From JBBRBB01 sp038206235 (GTDB taxonomy: Bacteria > Bacteroidota > Bacteroidia > Chitinophagales > Chitinophagaceae): a DNA stretch of 64,000 bases. Of this stretch, positions 16,991 through 24,136 are shown one piece after another; positions within the stretch are counted from its first letter, which is position 1; every line of letters starts with the position of its first letter. The notes under the pieces are model-generated. The model saw only the letters and a program-made list of their open reading frames with translations. It made no database searches and was not told where the DNA came from. The stretch is from contig JBBRBB010000020.1 in assembly GCA_038206235.1 (NCBI GenBank), forward strand, positions 1-64,000, read 5' to 3'. A program made the translations under genes and the position numbers.

Positions 16991-17491
16991 CTTTTTTAAA
17001 TTCAGTTTCACTTCCCCTGCTAATTGTTTAATATAATTTTCCTGCTCTGCTTTATTGCTTAATTCTCTTCTTAATATTTTTTCACTCACTTCAATCACCA
17101 ATGCGCCTACCTGGTTTTTTACATCGGTAAGTGCGGCATTTTTTTGCTGATTGATTGCCTGCTGTGCGTCAGCAACAATTCTGTCGTATTCGGCTCTGGC
17201 TTTTTCTCTTGCCTCTGTAATCATCTTATCGCCCTGCACTTTTGCATCCTTAATCATCATGGCTCTCTCTTCACGTGCCTGTGCAAGCAACGCTTCATTT
17301 TCATTTTTCAACTGCGCCATTTCTGCTTTTACTTTTTCTGCAGTGGCAATAGAATCGGCAATAGATTGCTCTCTTTCTTTTAATGAGTTTACAATTGCCG
17401 GCCATGCATATTTTTTGAGTATAAAGAATACGATGAGAAAGGCCAGAAGCGTCCAGATGATAAGTCCGAATGATGGTGTAAGTAAATCCAT
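16964..17491 (-). CDS. atpF: F1F0 ATP synthase subunit b
   Basis: The 175-residue stator subunit has an N-terminal membrane helix (residues about 5-27, FGLIIWTLLAFLIVFFIL) followed by a long charged coiled coil that reaches up to delta. The C-terminal seven to eight residues come from the tandem repeat at the operon junction, so the true conserved end is shortly before. Length and helix pattern are normal for the family. Confidence 0.93.
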   Translation of the reverse strand: MDLLTPSFGLIIWTLLAFLIVFFILKKYAWPAIVNSLKEREQSIADSIATAEKVKAEMAQLKNENEALLAQAREERAMMIKDAKVQGDKMITEAREKARAEYDRIVADAQQAINQQKNAALTDVKNQVGALVIEVSEKILRRELSNKAEQENYIKQLAGEVKLNLKKLSGISYQL

Positions 17492-17499
17492 AGAAAAAA

Positions 17500-17576
17500 C
17501 CCTCCATCTCCCTAAAGGGAGTGTATAAATAAAATTGATGATAAACTTTTCTATTCCCCTTTAGGGGTTAGGGGTA
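17500..17576. repeat. Two CCCTAAAGGG palindromes between atpE and atpF
   Basis: CTCCCTAAAGGGAG with a CCCTCCAT arm (17500-17523) and TCCCCTTTAGGGG-TTAGGGG (17555-17576), facing each other, as in the atpH-atpA gap. Confidence 0.85.
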
Positions 17577-17618
17577 TAACTGCACTCGCCGCCCTGTGCA
17601 TTGAGTGCAGTAAAATTT

Positions 17619-17867
17619 CTACTTAACGAACATCGCAAGCAGCCCCACAATAACTCCGAACAATGCAACGCCTTCTATCAGCGCAGCGGTAAGAAGCATG
17701 TTGGCACGAATATCATTAAGAGCTTCTGGCTGGCGGGCAATGCTTTCTACAGCGCCCTTACCTATTTGCCCTATACCGATACCAGCACCAATTGCAGACA
17801 ATCCGGCGCCAATAGCTCCGCCCGCATTTGCATTTGGGTATGCACTCAACAAGGTAATTAAATCCAT
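17619..17867 (-). CDS. atpE: F1F0 ATP synthase subunit c
   Basis: The 82-residue hairpin protein that forms the rotor ring. Two hydrophobic helices flank the polar loop ARQPEALNDIR. The ion-binding carboxylate is Glu65 in ALIEGVALF. Gln34 is present, but the Ser/Thr that follow the Glu in Na+-binding rings are replaced by Gly-Val, so a proton-driven ring is more likely (inference from known c-ring ligands). Confidence 0.95.
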   Translation of the reverse strand: MDLITLLSAYPNANAGGAIGAGLSAIGAGIGIGQIGKGAVESIARQPEALNDIRANMLLTAALIEGVALFGVIVGLLAMFVK

Positions 17868-17902
17868 AGTTGTGTTTTTATAATTAAAAAAGAATTTTTC
17901 TT

Positions 17903-19009
17903 TTATATCATCACAGCGTCATCATATTTTGTTCCATCGTCCTCATGATGATGGTGCGGCTGTTCAATTGCCTGTGAAATAAATACAGCAGTAAGAACAG
18001 TAAAAATATAAGCCTGTAAAAATGCAATCAACAATTCAATAAGATAAATAAATACAGCAAATGCAATTGAAACAGGAGAGAAGCCCCAGCCAACTGCAGT
18101 GCTTAATGCGCCAAAAATAAATATGAGTGAAATTAAACAAATGATAATAATATGCCCTGCCAGCATGTTTGCAAAAAGACGTATCATTAATGCAATGGGC
18201 TTGGTAAATATTCCAAATACCTCTACCAGTATAAGAATGGGCTTTACGCCCACAGGTACAGGCGGATTTATTATGTGGCTCCAGTAATGTTTGTTTGAAC
18301 TAAACATGATTACGATAAATGCAATAAGCGCCAGCACCATTGTGAAAGCAATATTGCCGGTTACATTTGCTGAGCCCGGAATTAATCCAATTAAATTATT
18401 AATGAGAATAAAAAAGAATACGGTTAAAAGATAGGGAAGATATTTTTCATATTTATCCCCAAGATTTGATTTGGCTACATCATCTCTTATAAAAACAACT
18501 ATAGGCTCAATAGCATTTTGAAAACCTGTGGGCGCCTGCTTTGTACCGATTCCTTTTTTATATTTTTTGGCAATATTCAGCATGAGGATAACGAGCAGCG
18601 TTAATGCAAGAAGCATTTGCACCACATTGCGGGTAAGAGAAAGGTCATAAACGTTAATTGAAGAATCAATGGGCACAATTTTTCCATTCTCTAACTTATA
18701 ACCATCAACTTTATTTTCGCCATGATCAAAAGCGGAGTAGTTAAAAAAAGAGAAACCTTTTTGCGGAGAATATAAAATTACTGGTAAAGGAATAGCAACT
18801 TCATGCTCTTTGCCATCTTTTCCCTGATATGATAAAAAGTGAAATTCATGAGCATCGTTCACATGTCCGAAAATTACTTCGGAAGCATCAAATTCTTTTT
18901 TGTTTTCGGCTTTTTCACCATTTTCCTGCGCAACACCCTGTATGGAAAAAATAATTAGGAATAAGCTGAAAACCGCTACCCATAAAGATTTGCAACGAGT
19001 TGAAAGCAT
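17903..19009 (-). CDS. atpB: F1F0 ATP synthase subunit a, with exported N-terminal extension
   Basis: The proton-channel subunit of F0. The essential arginine lies in MIRLFANMLAGHIIII. From ATG 19009 the protein has 368 residues: an N-terminal signal sequence (cleavage near GVAQ), a periplasmic domain of about 110 residues (VIFGHVNDAHEFHFLSYQGKDG...), then the membrane domain and a His-rich tail HHHHEDDG. Long N-terminal extensions are known in Bacteroidota a-subunits. An upstream in-frame ATG at 19066 adds 19 residues in front of the signal peptide and is rejected. First gene of the operon. Confidence 0.95.
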   Translation of the reverse strand: MLSTRCKSLWVAVFSLFLIIFSIQGVAQENGEKAENKKEFDASEVIFGHVNDAHEFHFLSYQGKDGKEHEVAIPLPVILYSPQKGFSFFNYSAFDHGENKVDGYKLENGKIVPIDSSINVYDLSLTRNVVQMLLALTLLVILMLNIAKKYKKGIGTKQAPTGFQNAIEPIVVFIRDDVAKSNLGDKYEKYLPYLLTVFFFILINNLIGLIPGSANVTGNIAFTMVLALIAFIVIMFSSNKHYWSHIINPPVPVGVKPILILVEVFGIFTKPIALMIRLFANMLAGHIIIICLISLIFIFGALSTAVGWGFSPVSIAFAVFIYLIELLIAFLQAYIFTVLTAVFISQAIEQPHHHHEDDGTKYDDAVMI

Positions 19010-19031
19010 TTCTTTTTTTTGAAATTTGCGG

Positions 19032-19067
19032 CAAAGATAAGAGTTGAAGCATGAAAACAGAAACAAA
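19032..19067 (-). promoter_or_regulatory. Probable atp operon promoter
   Basis: Minus strand -7 box TATCTTTG (19039-19032), 22 nt before the atpB start. The best -33 candidate, TTTTG ending at 19064, is 24 nt away, slightly long. Confidence 0.45.
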
Positions 19068-19071
19068 ATTC

Positions 19072-19168
19072 GTTTCTTGTTTCTTGTTTCTTGTTTCTTA
19101 CTATTTGTTTCTTGTTATTTGTTTCTTGTTTCTTGTTATTTGTTATTTGTTTCTTGTTTCTTGTTTTT
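19072..19168. repeat. TTTCTTG heptamer array upstream of the atp operon
   Basis: About a dozen copies of TTTCTTG, with some units changed to TTATTTG, over roughly 95 bp just upstream of the atpB promoter. The rest of the gap to 19331 holds no recognisable gene. Confidence 0.9.
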
Positions 19169-19331
19169 ATGCAAATGATGCTTTCTTTATATTTTGGAAA
19201 TTATTTATCGGATAAATTTCATATCCGTTGAGTTCATTATCATCTTATTTGATTATCAAAAAAAGTCAATGTACCTTAGTATTTCGTATCAATTCATTAA
19301 GCTCTTTTGCTTATAGCAAATTATATTTTTA

Positions 19332-19625
19332 TTGTATGAGATTAAAGTTACATCTGTAGAACCTCTTGAAAAATATAAAATTCATATTTCATTTAATGAT
19401 AGAACCCATGGCGTGTTAGATTTGTCGCATCATGCAGGCAAAGGCGTTTTTAAAACCTGGGAAGAAGATAATAACTTCTTCAGAGTTTTTTTAAATAATG
19501 AAAATGGTGCAATCACATGGCCCGGTGAAATTGATATTGATACTTTACATGTATGGTTTACGATTAATCGTATAACACCAGAAGAATTTTTTCAATCACA
19601 AACTAAATATGCCCAGCATTTCTAA
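19332..19625 (+). CDS. DUF2442 domain-containing protein
   Basis: A 97-residue protein matching the DUF2442 layout: IKVTSVEPLEKYKIHISFNDRTHGVLDLS, a GVFKTWEEDNNFFRVFLN middle and the GAITWPGEIDIDTL signature. DUF2442 genes are habitually paired with DUF4160 genes and are suspected toxin-antitoxin or DNA-binding modules; the function is unproven. TTG is the best start in this frame. The last 17 bp overlap the beginning of a DUF4160 gene that is broken. Confidence 0.75.
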   Translation: MYEIKVTSVEPLEKYKIHISFNDRTHGVLDLSHHAGKGVFKTWEEDNNFFRVFLNNENGAITWPGEIDIDTLHVWFTINRITPEEFFQSQTKYAQHF

Positions 19626-19867
19626 TTTTTATGGTATCATAACTTGGATATATTGGAATGATCATAAGCTCCTCACTTCCATGCTGAATATGGAGAGTTC
19701 GAAGTTCTTATAAAAATTCAAGACCTTTCTGTTTACTCTGGCTATTTACCAGCAAGAGCATTTGGGCTTGTGAAGGAATGGGCATTAATGCATAAGAACG
19801 AATTGCTGGAAAATTGGAATTTGGCTCAACAGGTCTAAAACTTAAAAAAATTGAACCGTTAAAATAA
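19609..19867 (+). pseudogene. DUF4160 gene with two single-base deletions
   Basis: ATG CCC starts a frame reading MPSISNFYGIITWIYWNDHK, after which the DUF4160 hallmark (L)PHFHAEYGEFEV continues in the next frame; restoring one C in CTCC (about 19670) repairs it. A second break lies at CAACAGGTC (about 19832): restoring one G gives QQGLKLKKIEPLK and a stop at 19867, the normal DUF4160 ending. The repaired protein would be 86 residues, the family size. Both lesions are losses from a run of three G/C. The DUF2442 partner remains intact. Confidence 0.75.
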
Positions 19868-20049
19868 CTCACGTAAAATAATATCAAAAACTATGTGTTG
19901 TTTTTAACCACTTACGAGTATTTGGGCATAATTAATTTTTTTCACAGGGTGCAGATATGGGCATGAATATGGCAGTGCTTCCTGCGAATTTTATTCCACA
20001 ATAATCTTACATAACAAGGGATCTCATCTTTCATTTAGTGCAGTGCTCC

Positions 20050-20057
20050 TAATTTTG
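20050..20057 (+). promoter_or_regulatory. -7 box upstream of the ECF sigma operon
   Basis: TAATTTTG fits TAnnTTTG, 35 nt before the sigma-factor ATG. No convincing -33 TTG, which would fit an alternative or regulated promoter. Confidence 0.35.
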
Positions 20058-20092
20058 TTTCTGAAATAGTAATTTCATCATCCAACTATTCA

Positions 20093-20644
20093 ATGGCTGA
20101 CAAACAAAAACAAAATATTACCCAGGTAGTTAAAGATTATGGCAAAAGATTGTTCAGCTTTATACGCGGCAAAGTAAAAACAGATGAGGACGCCGAAGAT
20201 ATTTTACAGGATGTATGGTATCAGTTGAGTAATCTCTCCGCCACTGAAACAATTGAACAGATAAGCGGCTGGCTTTTTACTGTTGCAAGAAATAAAATCT
20301 ATGACAAATACAGAAAACAAAAACCGGAACTGCTGAGTGATTTCAATTTCGAGGATGATGAAGATGATTTATATTTTCCTGAATTTCTTTTTGCTGATAA
20401 CACAACTGCGGAATCAGAGGAGTTAAAAAATCTTTTTTGGGAAGAACTTTTTGCTGCGCTGGAAGAATTACCGGAAACCCAGCGACAGGTTTTTATGCTA
20501 AATGAACTGGAAGATAAAACACTTCAACAGATTGCAGATGAAACAGGCGAAAATCTTAAAACTATTATTAGTCGCAAACGCTATGCAGTAAAGCATTTGC
20601 GCGAGCGCTTAGAATTTTTATATAATGAATTTATTAACTTTTAA
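20093..20644 (+). CDS. RNA polymerase sigma factor, sigma-70/ECF family
   Basis: The 183-residue protein has sigma region 2 (LFSFIRGKVKTDEDAEDILQDVWYQL ... WLFTVARNKIYDKYRKQKP) and region 4 (LPETQRQVFMLNELEDKTLQQIADETGENLKTIISRKRYAVKHLRERL), linked by an acidic stretch (DFNFEDDEDDLYFPEF). It starts a compact group with two or three small membrane proteins and an Hsp20 chaperone, suggesting an envelope or protein-folding stress regulon (inference from context). No classical anti-sigma domain is seen nearby; the small membrane protein downstream is the candidate. Confidence 0.88.
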   Translation: MADKQKQNITQVVKDYGKRLFSFIRGKVKTDEDAEDILQDVWYQLSNLSATETIEQISGWLFTVARNKIYDKYRKQKPELLSDFNFEDDEDDLYFPEFLFADNTTAESEELKNLFWEELFAALEELPETQRQVFMLNELEDKTLQQIADETGENLKTIISRKRYAVKHLRERLEFLYNEFINF

Positions 20645-20654
20645 ATGAAAAAAT

Positions 20655-21002
20655 ATGTTACAGCCAAACAATAAAAGAAAATACGTGCCAGGGCGTTTAT
20701 TTTTCTTTTTACTTTTTGCTTCAGCAGCAGCTCTGGTATTTGGAGCAGTGGTAATGTTACTATGGAACGCAGTATTGCCACCGCTGCTGAATGTTCGTAC
20801 TATTACTTACTGGCAGGCTGTTGCATTGTTTGTCTTGTGCAAAATATTGTTTGGCAATTTTCGTCCTTTTGTACACGGAGGCAGGCCATCCTTTGGGGGT
20901 TCACCTTCTCATTGGAGAGAAAAATGGATGAAGATGAGCGATGAAGAAAAAAGTAAATTTAAACAAGAATGGAAAAAGCGCTGTGAGCAGAGAAAGGGTT
21001 GA
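20655..21002 (+). CDS. Small two-helix membrane protein, operon with sigma factor
   Basis: 115 residues, 10 bp after the sigma gene. Two hydrophobic helices (about 15-38 and 50-66) precede a cytosolic-looking basic/acidic tail (HWREKWMKMSDEEKSKFKQEWKKRCEQRKG). I do not recognise a family. The tail pattern MSDEEKxKFKxxW recurs in the next gene as MTDEEYNAFKQKY, so the two are probably related. Tight spacing to the sigma factor makes an anti-sigma or sensor role possible but unproven. Confidence 0.65.
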   Translation: MLQPNNKRKYVPGRLFFFLLFASAAALVFGAVVMLLWNAVLPPLLNVRTITYWQAVALFVLCKILFGNFRPFVHGGRPSFGGSPSHWREKWMKMSDEEKSKFKQEWKKRCEQRKG

Positions 21003-21140
21003 AACACTTTTTTAAGTGAAGTATAAACCCGGCAACTAAATACCTCCGGTTTTTTTATTTAAAAAAAAGTTCCCTGTGTTTAAAGTAATTTTTAAAAAGC
21101 TGCGTCTTCCTGTTTATACACCATTAAATCAACACAAAAA

Positions 21141-21431
21141 ATGAGAACACAAATTCTGAGACCCATTGTAATAGGCATTCTGTTAGGCGCAGCGATTTTT
21201 ATAATGCCTTTCTTTTTATTAAGAGCTGTAATTATTATTCTAATTATCGGCGCATTGCTTCGCTTGTTTTTTAAAGGAAGACATTACCGCAGAGGGTTTG
21301 GCTCCTATCCGGTATTTACTGATAAGATAAGGAATATGACCGATGAAGAATACAATGCCTTCAAACAGAAATATCAAGGTTGTGGCGGATACAATAGGAA
21401 CAGAGAAACCACTGCAAAAGAAAATAAATAA
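21141..21431 (+). CDS. Small membrane protein, hypothetical
   Basis: 96 residues: a long hydrophobic N-terminus (about 8-44, probably two helices), a basic linker (FFKGRHYRRGF) and a tail NMTDEEYNAFKQKYQGCGG related to the tail of the preceding membrane protein. Function unknown. Same strand and spacing suggest cotranscription with the ECF sigma factor or an internal promoter. Confidence 0.6.
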   Translation: MRTQILRPIVIGILLGAAIFIMPFFLLRAVIIILIIGALLRLFFKGRHYRRGFGSYPVFTDKIRNMTDEEYNAFKQKYQGCGGYNRNRETTAKENK

Positions 21432-21458
21432 TCAATCATATTAAAAGCAATAAATAAA

Positions 21459-21635
21459 ATGAGACGAGGTTCTTCCTTTTTAATAGCACTTGCAGCAGCG
21501 GCAATTACATTTGGCAGCCTGTGGACATTTGTGGGCCCAAGGCATTTTGATTCGTATGGCTTCCGCCATCATTATCACTGTTCTGGAAAAAACTATGATT
21601 CCACAAAAGAAAAAAATGAAACTGGTAATTATTAA
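21459..21635 (+). CDS. 58-residue exported or membrane-anchored miniprotein
   Basis: ATG at 21459 opens a 58-codon frame: basic start MRRGSS, a hydrophobic core FLIALAAAAITFGSLWTFVG, then a His-rich segment (FRHHYHC) and a polar tail ending at 21635. Spacing (28 bp after the previous stop) and the signal-like architecture shared with its neighbours support a real gene, although it is short. The HHYHC segment could bind metal (inference only). Confidence 0.55.
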   Translation: MRRGSSFLIALAAAAITFGSLWTFVGPRHFDSYGFRHHYHCSGKNYDSTKEKNETGNY

Positions 21636-21645
21636 CCGTTCAATA

Positions 21646-21680
21646 AAACCCGTGAGGTCTCAAAAGACCTAACAGGTTTT
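21646..21680. repeat. Imperfect inverted repeat AAACC...GGTTT
   Basis: AAACCCGTGAGGTCT and AGACCTAACAGGTTT pair across a CAAA loop. It resembles palindromic intergenic elements common in Bacteroidota and lacks a T-run, so a terminator role is doubtful. Confidence 0.6.
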
Positions 21681-21792
21681 AGAAAATGTCATTAGCAATG
21701 CTGTATAAAAAAACATTGGCCAGGTTAATACAAATCATGAATAGAAATAATAACACAGAATATAAATTTTAATTAAAACAACAATTAGCATT

Positions 21793-22239
21793 ATGTACAA
21801 TCAATTCAAAACGGAAGGCTATGTAACAGGTTGCAATCCTTCGTATGGAAAATTTCACGGCACACATTACAAAGGTTACAGCGGTCACTGGGGAGGTGGC
21901 TTCCGAAGACCAAAATACAATGTGCCTGTAAACATAGTAGAAAACGAAGATAATTATGAAGTGTATGTTTATGCACTGAACTTCGCGAAGGAGAACATTA
22001 AGATTAATGTGAGTGAAGGCATGCTTATCATTAGCGGCAGCAAACAAATTGATGAAAACAATAAGCCTCATTTCATTCGCCAGGAATATCCTATCGGCGT
22101 ATTTGAGCGCAGCTTATACATCGGCGATAAAGTAGATACATCAGCCATAAACGCAAGACATGAAAATGGCGTGCTGATAGTAACACTGCCTAAAACTCCT
22201 GAAGCCCGCCAGCCGGAACAGGAGATAACTATTAATTAA
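21793..22239 (+). CDS. Hsp20/alpha-crystallin small heat-shock protein
   Basis: The 148-residue chaperone has a Gly/His/Tyr-rich N-terminal arm (about 1-40), an alpha-crystallin domain starting VPVNIVENEDNYEVYVYALNF and containing the HENGVLIVTLPK signature, and a C-terminal tail EQEITIN with the I-x-I anchor. Small heat-shock proteins hold unfolded proteins as oligomers. The upstream ECF sigma factor and membrane miniproteins suggest a stress-response unit. A strong terminator follows. Confidence 0.92.
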   Translation: MYNQFKTEGYVTGCNPSYGKFHGTHYKGYSGHWGGGFRRPKYNVPVNIVENEDNYEVYVYALNFAKENIKINVSEGMLIISGSKQIDENNKPHFIRQEYPIGVFERSLYIGDKVDTSAINARHENGVLIVTLPKTPEARQPEQEITIN

Positions 22240-22259
22240 TTGATGGAAATTAAAACTCT

Positions 22260-22292
22260 AAAGAGGCTGTTTTTGAAGCAGCCTCTTTTTAC
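22260..22292 (+). terminator. Terminator after hsp20
   Basis: Perfect 10-bp stem AAAGAGGCTG / CAGCCTCTTT (22260-22269 and 22279-22288), 9-nt loop, ending in a T-run. Confidence 0.85.
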
Positions 22293-22344
22293 TTAGCCAG
22301 TGAAATATAAATTGGCAAACACAGTTAATAATAAAAAAATAGAA

Positions 22345-22375
22345 TTGGTAATTTTAAAAATAGGACACATATTTG
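22345..22375 (+). promoter_or_regulatory. trp operon promoter
   Basis: TTG (22345-22347), 20-nt spacer, CATATTTG (22368-22375), one mismatch from TAnnTTTG. Transcription would begin just before the leader-peptide ATG at 22383, leaving almost no untranslated leader. Confidence 0.6.
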
Positions 22376-22382
22376 CAGTGCA

Positions 22383-22442
22383 ATGAAAATGAAAATAATC
22401 AATATTCGTTGGTGGCATACAAACTCCGGTCGGGGCTTGTAG
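22383..22442 (+). CDS. trpL: trp operon leader peptide with tandem Trp codons
   Basis: A 19-codon frame, MKMKIINIRWWHTNSGRGL, with consecutive UGG UGG codons (22410-22415) and a UAG stop at 22440. It lies between promoter and attenuator upstream of trpE. Two adjacent Trp codons in a 19-residue peptide at this position are the mark of ribosome-mediated attenuation, in which stalling at Trp codons keeps the operon on when Trp-tRNA is scarce. Confidence 0.8.
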   Translation: MKMKIINIRWWHTNSGRGL

Positions 22443-22508
22443 CAGCATTACCAATGTGTATTGATAATGATAAATAATTAGCCCCGGCATTTTTGCCGGG
22501 GTTTTTTT
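22431..22508 (+). promoter_or_regulatory. trp attenuator: antiterminator/terminator switch
   Basis: The terminator is CCCCGGC (22482-22488), loop ATTTTT, GCCGGGG (22495-22501) then seven T. The competing pairing is CGGGGCT (22431-22437), immediately before the leader stop codon, with AGCCCCG (22480-22486), the 5' arm of the terminator. A ribosome at the UAG stop would cover 22431-22437 and let the terminator form; one stalled at the Trp codons leaves it free to pair and prevents termination. Confidence 0.8.
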
Positions 22509-22546
22509 ATGTAAGTATTTAATGATTAACGATTCACTATTGATTC

Positions 22547-24031
22547 ATGAAAAAAATAACGATTAAACCACAGTACAAAAAAATGCTTTCCGATATATAC
22601 ACCCCGGTAGGCATTTACCTGCGTTTACGTGACCGTTTCCGCGATACTATTTTGCTGGAGAGCGCTGACAACCGGGCTGCAGAAAACAGCTTTTCCTTTA
22701 TTTGTATAAATGCCATCGGCGGAATCGAAATAAGCAATTATACATCTCTGGAATTAAAATATCCAGGCAAAAATCCTGAGAAAAAAAATATTGAGAACAT
22801 CACCGATGTACCCGGTATGATATGGAATTTTATGAATGCCTTCGATGCAGAGCAGCCACAGGAAAAAACGGTTACTATTGCTCAAAGCCTGTTTGGATAC
22901 ACAACTTATGATGCAGTGCAGTTCTTTGATACTATACAATTGAAATCATTGGCAAATGACTCGCAGAGTCCTGTGGAGAATCAGAAATTGAAACCCGGAA
23001 ATCCGACACCTGACATCCGACATCTGACATTTGCTATCCCTTTAATGCGTTACCGTTTGTATCAGTATGTAATCATTATTAATCACTTTAAAGATGAAAT
23101 GTTTTTATGTGAGAATGTAATACAGGGTTTAGAAAGTGAAGTAGCTTTGATAGAGTCGCTTATTAAGAGTAAAGATGTTCCCTCATATCCTTTTAAAGCA
23201 ATGCAAAACGAAACATCGAATATGAGTGATGAAGATTATATGAGCATGGTGCGTAAGGGAATACAAAATTGTTATCGGGGAGATGTATTTCAAATTGTAC
23301 TGAGCAGAAAGTTTCAGCAAAATTTTACCGGCGATGAGTTCAATGTTTACCGTGCCCTGCGCAGCATTAATCCTTCGCCTTACTTGTTTTATTTCGATTA
23401 CGGAGATTATAAGCTAATAGGCTCAAGCCCTGAATCGCAATTGATAATTAAAAACGGTAAAGCAGTTGTGCATCCGATTGCGGGTACATTTAAAAGAACA
23501 GGAAATGATGAGCAGGATAATGAACTTGCTGCGCAATTACTGCGAGATGCCAAAGAAAATGCAGAGCATACCATGCTTGTTGATCTGGCAAGAAATGATT
23601 TAAGCAAAAGTTGTGAAAATGTAGCTGTAAGTCATTACCGTGAGGTGCAATATTATTCGCATGTGATACATCTTGTGAGTGAAGTAACGGGCAAAGTACA
23701 GCAGAGCGCTAATCCATTTCAATTGCTCGCCACAACATTTCCGGCCGGTACATTAAGTGGCGCCCCCAAGTTCAGAGCAATGGAATTAATAGATGCGTAT
23801 GAGCCTGCGCCGCGAAGCTTTTACGGTGGCTGCATTGGTTCTATCGGTTTTAATGGAGATTGTAATCATGCAATTATGATAAGAACTTTTTTAAGCAAAA
23901 ACAACACATTGATTTACCAGGCCGGTGCAGGAATAGTGGCTGCATCGCAGCCGCAAAGTGAGTTGCAGGAAGTGAATAATAAATTAGGCGCATTAAAAAA
24001 TGCAATATCACTCGCTGAGGATTTAAGTTAG
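22547..24031 (+). CDS. trpE: Anthranilate synthase component I
   Basis: TrpE makes anthranilate from chorismate with ammonia delivered by TrpG. 494 residues. The tryptophan feedback site LLES is at 36-39, so the enzyme is likely inhibited by Trp. Chorismate-binding motifs include GDVFQIVLSR, SPESQLI, HPIAGTFKR (the Ala of TrpE, where PabB has Lys), LVDLARNDLSK and GTLSGAPKFRAM. Residues about 152-162 (a segment around NPTPDIRHL) are encoded by CCGACAT/CTGACAT repeats at 23001-23032 and form an apparent repeat-derived loop between the two halves. Under attenuator control. Confidence 0.96.
   Translation: MKKITIKPQYKKMLSDIYTPVGIYLRLRDRFRDTILLESADNRAAENSFSFICINAIGGIEISNYTSLELKYPGKNPEKKNIENITDVPGMIWNFMNAFDAEQPQEKTVTIAQSLFGYTTYDAVQFFDTIQLKSLANDSQSPVENQKLKPGNPTPDIRHLTFAIPLMRYRLYQYVIIINHFKDEMFLCENVIQGLESEVALIESLIKSKDVPSYPFKAMQNETSNMSDEDYMSMVRKGIQNCYRGDVFQIVLSRKFQQNFTGDEFNVYRALRSINPSPYLFYFDYGDYKLIGSSPESQLIIKNGKAVVHPIAGTFKRTGNDEQDNELAAQLLRDAKENAEHTMLVDLARNDLSKSCENVAVSHYREVQYYSHVIHLVSEVTGKVQQSANPFQLLATTFPAGTLSGAPKFRAMELIDAYEPAPRSFYGGCIGSIGFNGDCNHAIMIRTFLSKNNTLIYQAGAGIVAASQPQSELQEVNNKLGALKNAISLAEDLS
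23001..23032. repeat. Degenerate CCGACAy-CTGACAT repeat inside trpE
   Basis: Units CCGACAC, CTGACAT, CCGACAT, CTGACAT in tandem, in frame, encoding a short loop. Confidence 0.7.
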
Positions 24032-24071
24032 ATTTTTATGAACCCAACGGAAGTAATTTTATTCATCTTCT

Positions 24072-24105
24072 GTTGCGCCTGCCCCGCCTCGCCTAAGGCG
24101 AGGCG
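24072..24105. repeat. Dispersed element GTTGCGCCTGCC + GCGAGGC palindrome
   Basis: GTTGCGCCTGCCCCGCCTCG continuing into CCTAAGGCGAGGC. The reverse complement of a near-identical copy is at 49445-49476, and half of it at 9751-9767. Here it lies between trpE and trpG. Confidence 0.8.
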
Positions 24106-24136
24106 GTGGTCGTACACTTATACAATAGAAAATATT

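Noticed and set aside
24038..24136. 33-residue N-terminal extension of TrpG
   Set aside because: It translates a dispersed palindromic element; the conserved protein starts at 24137.
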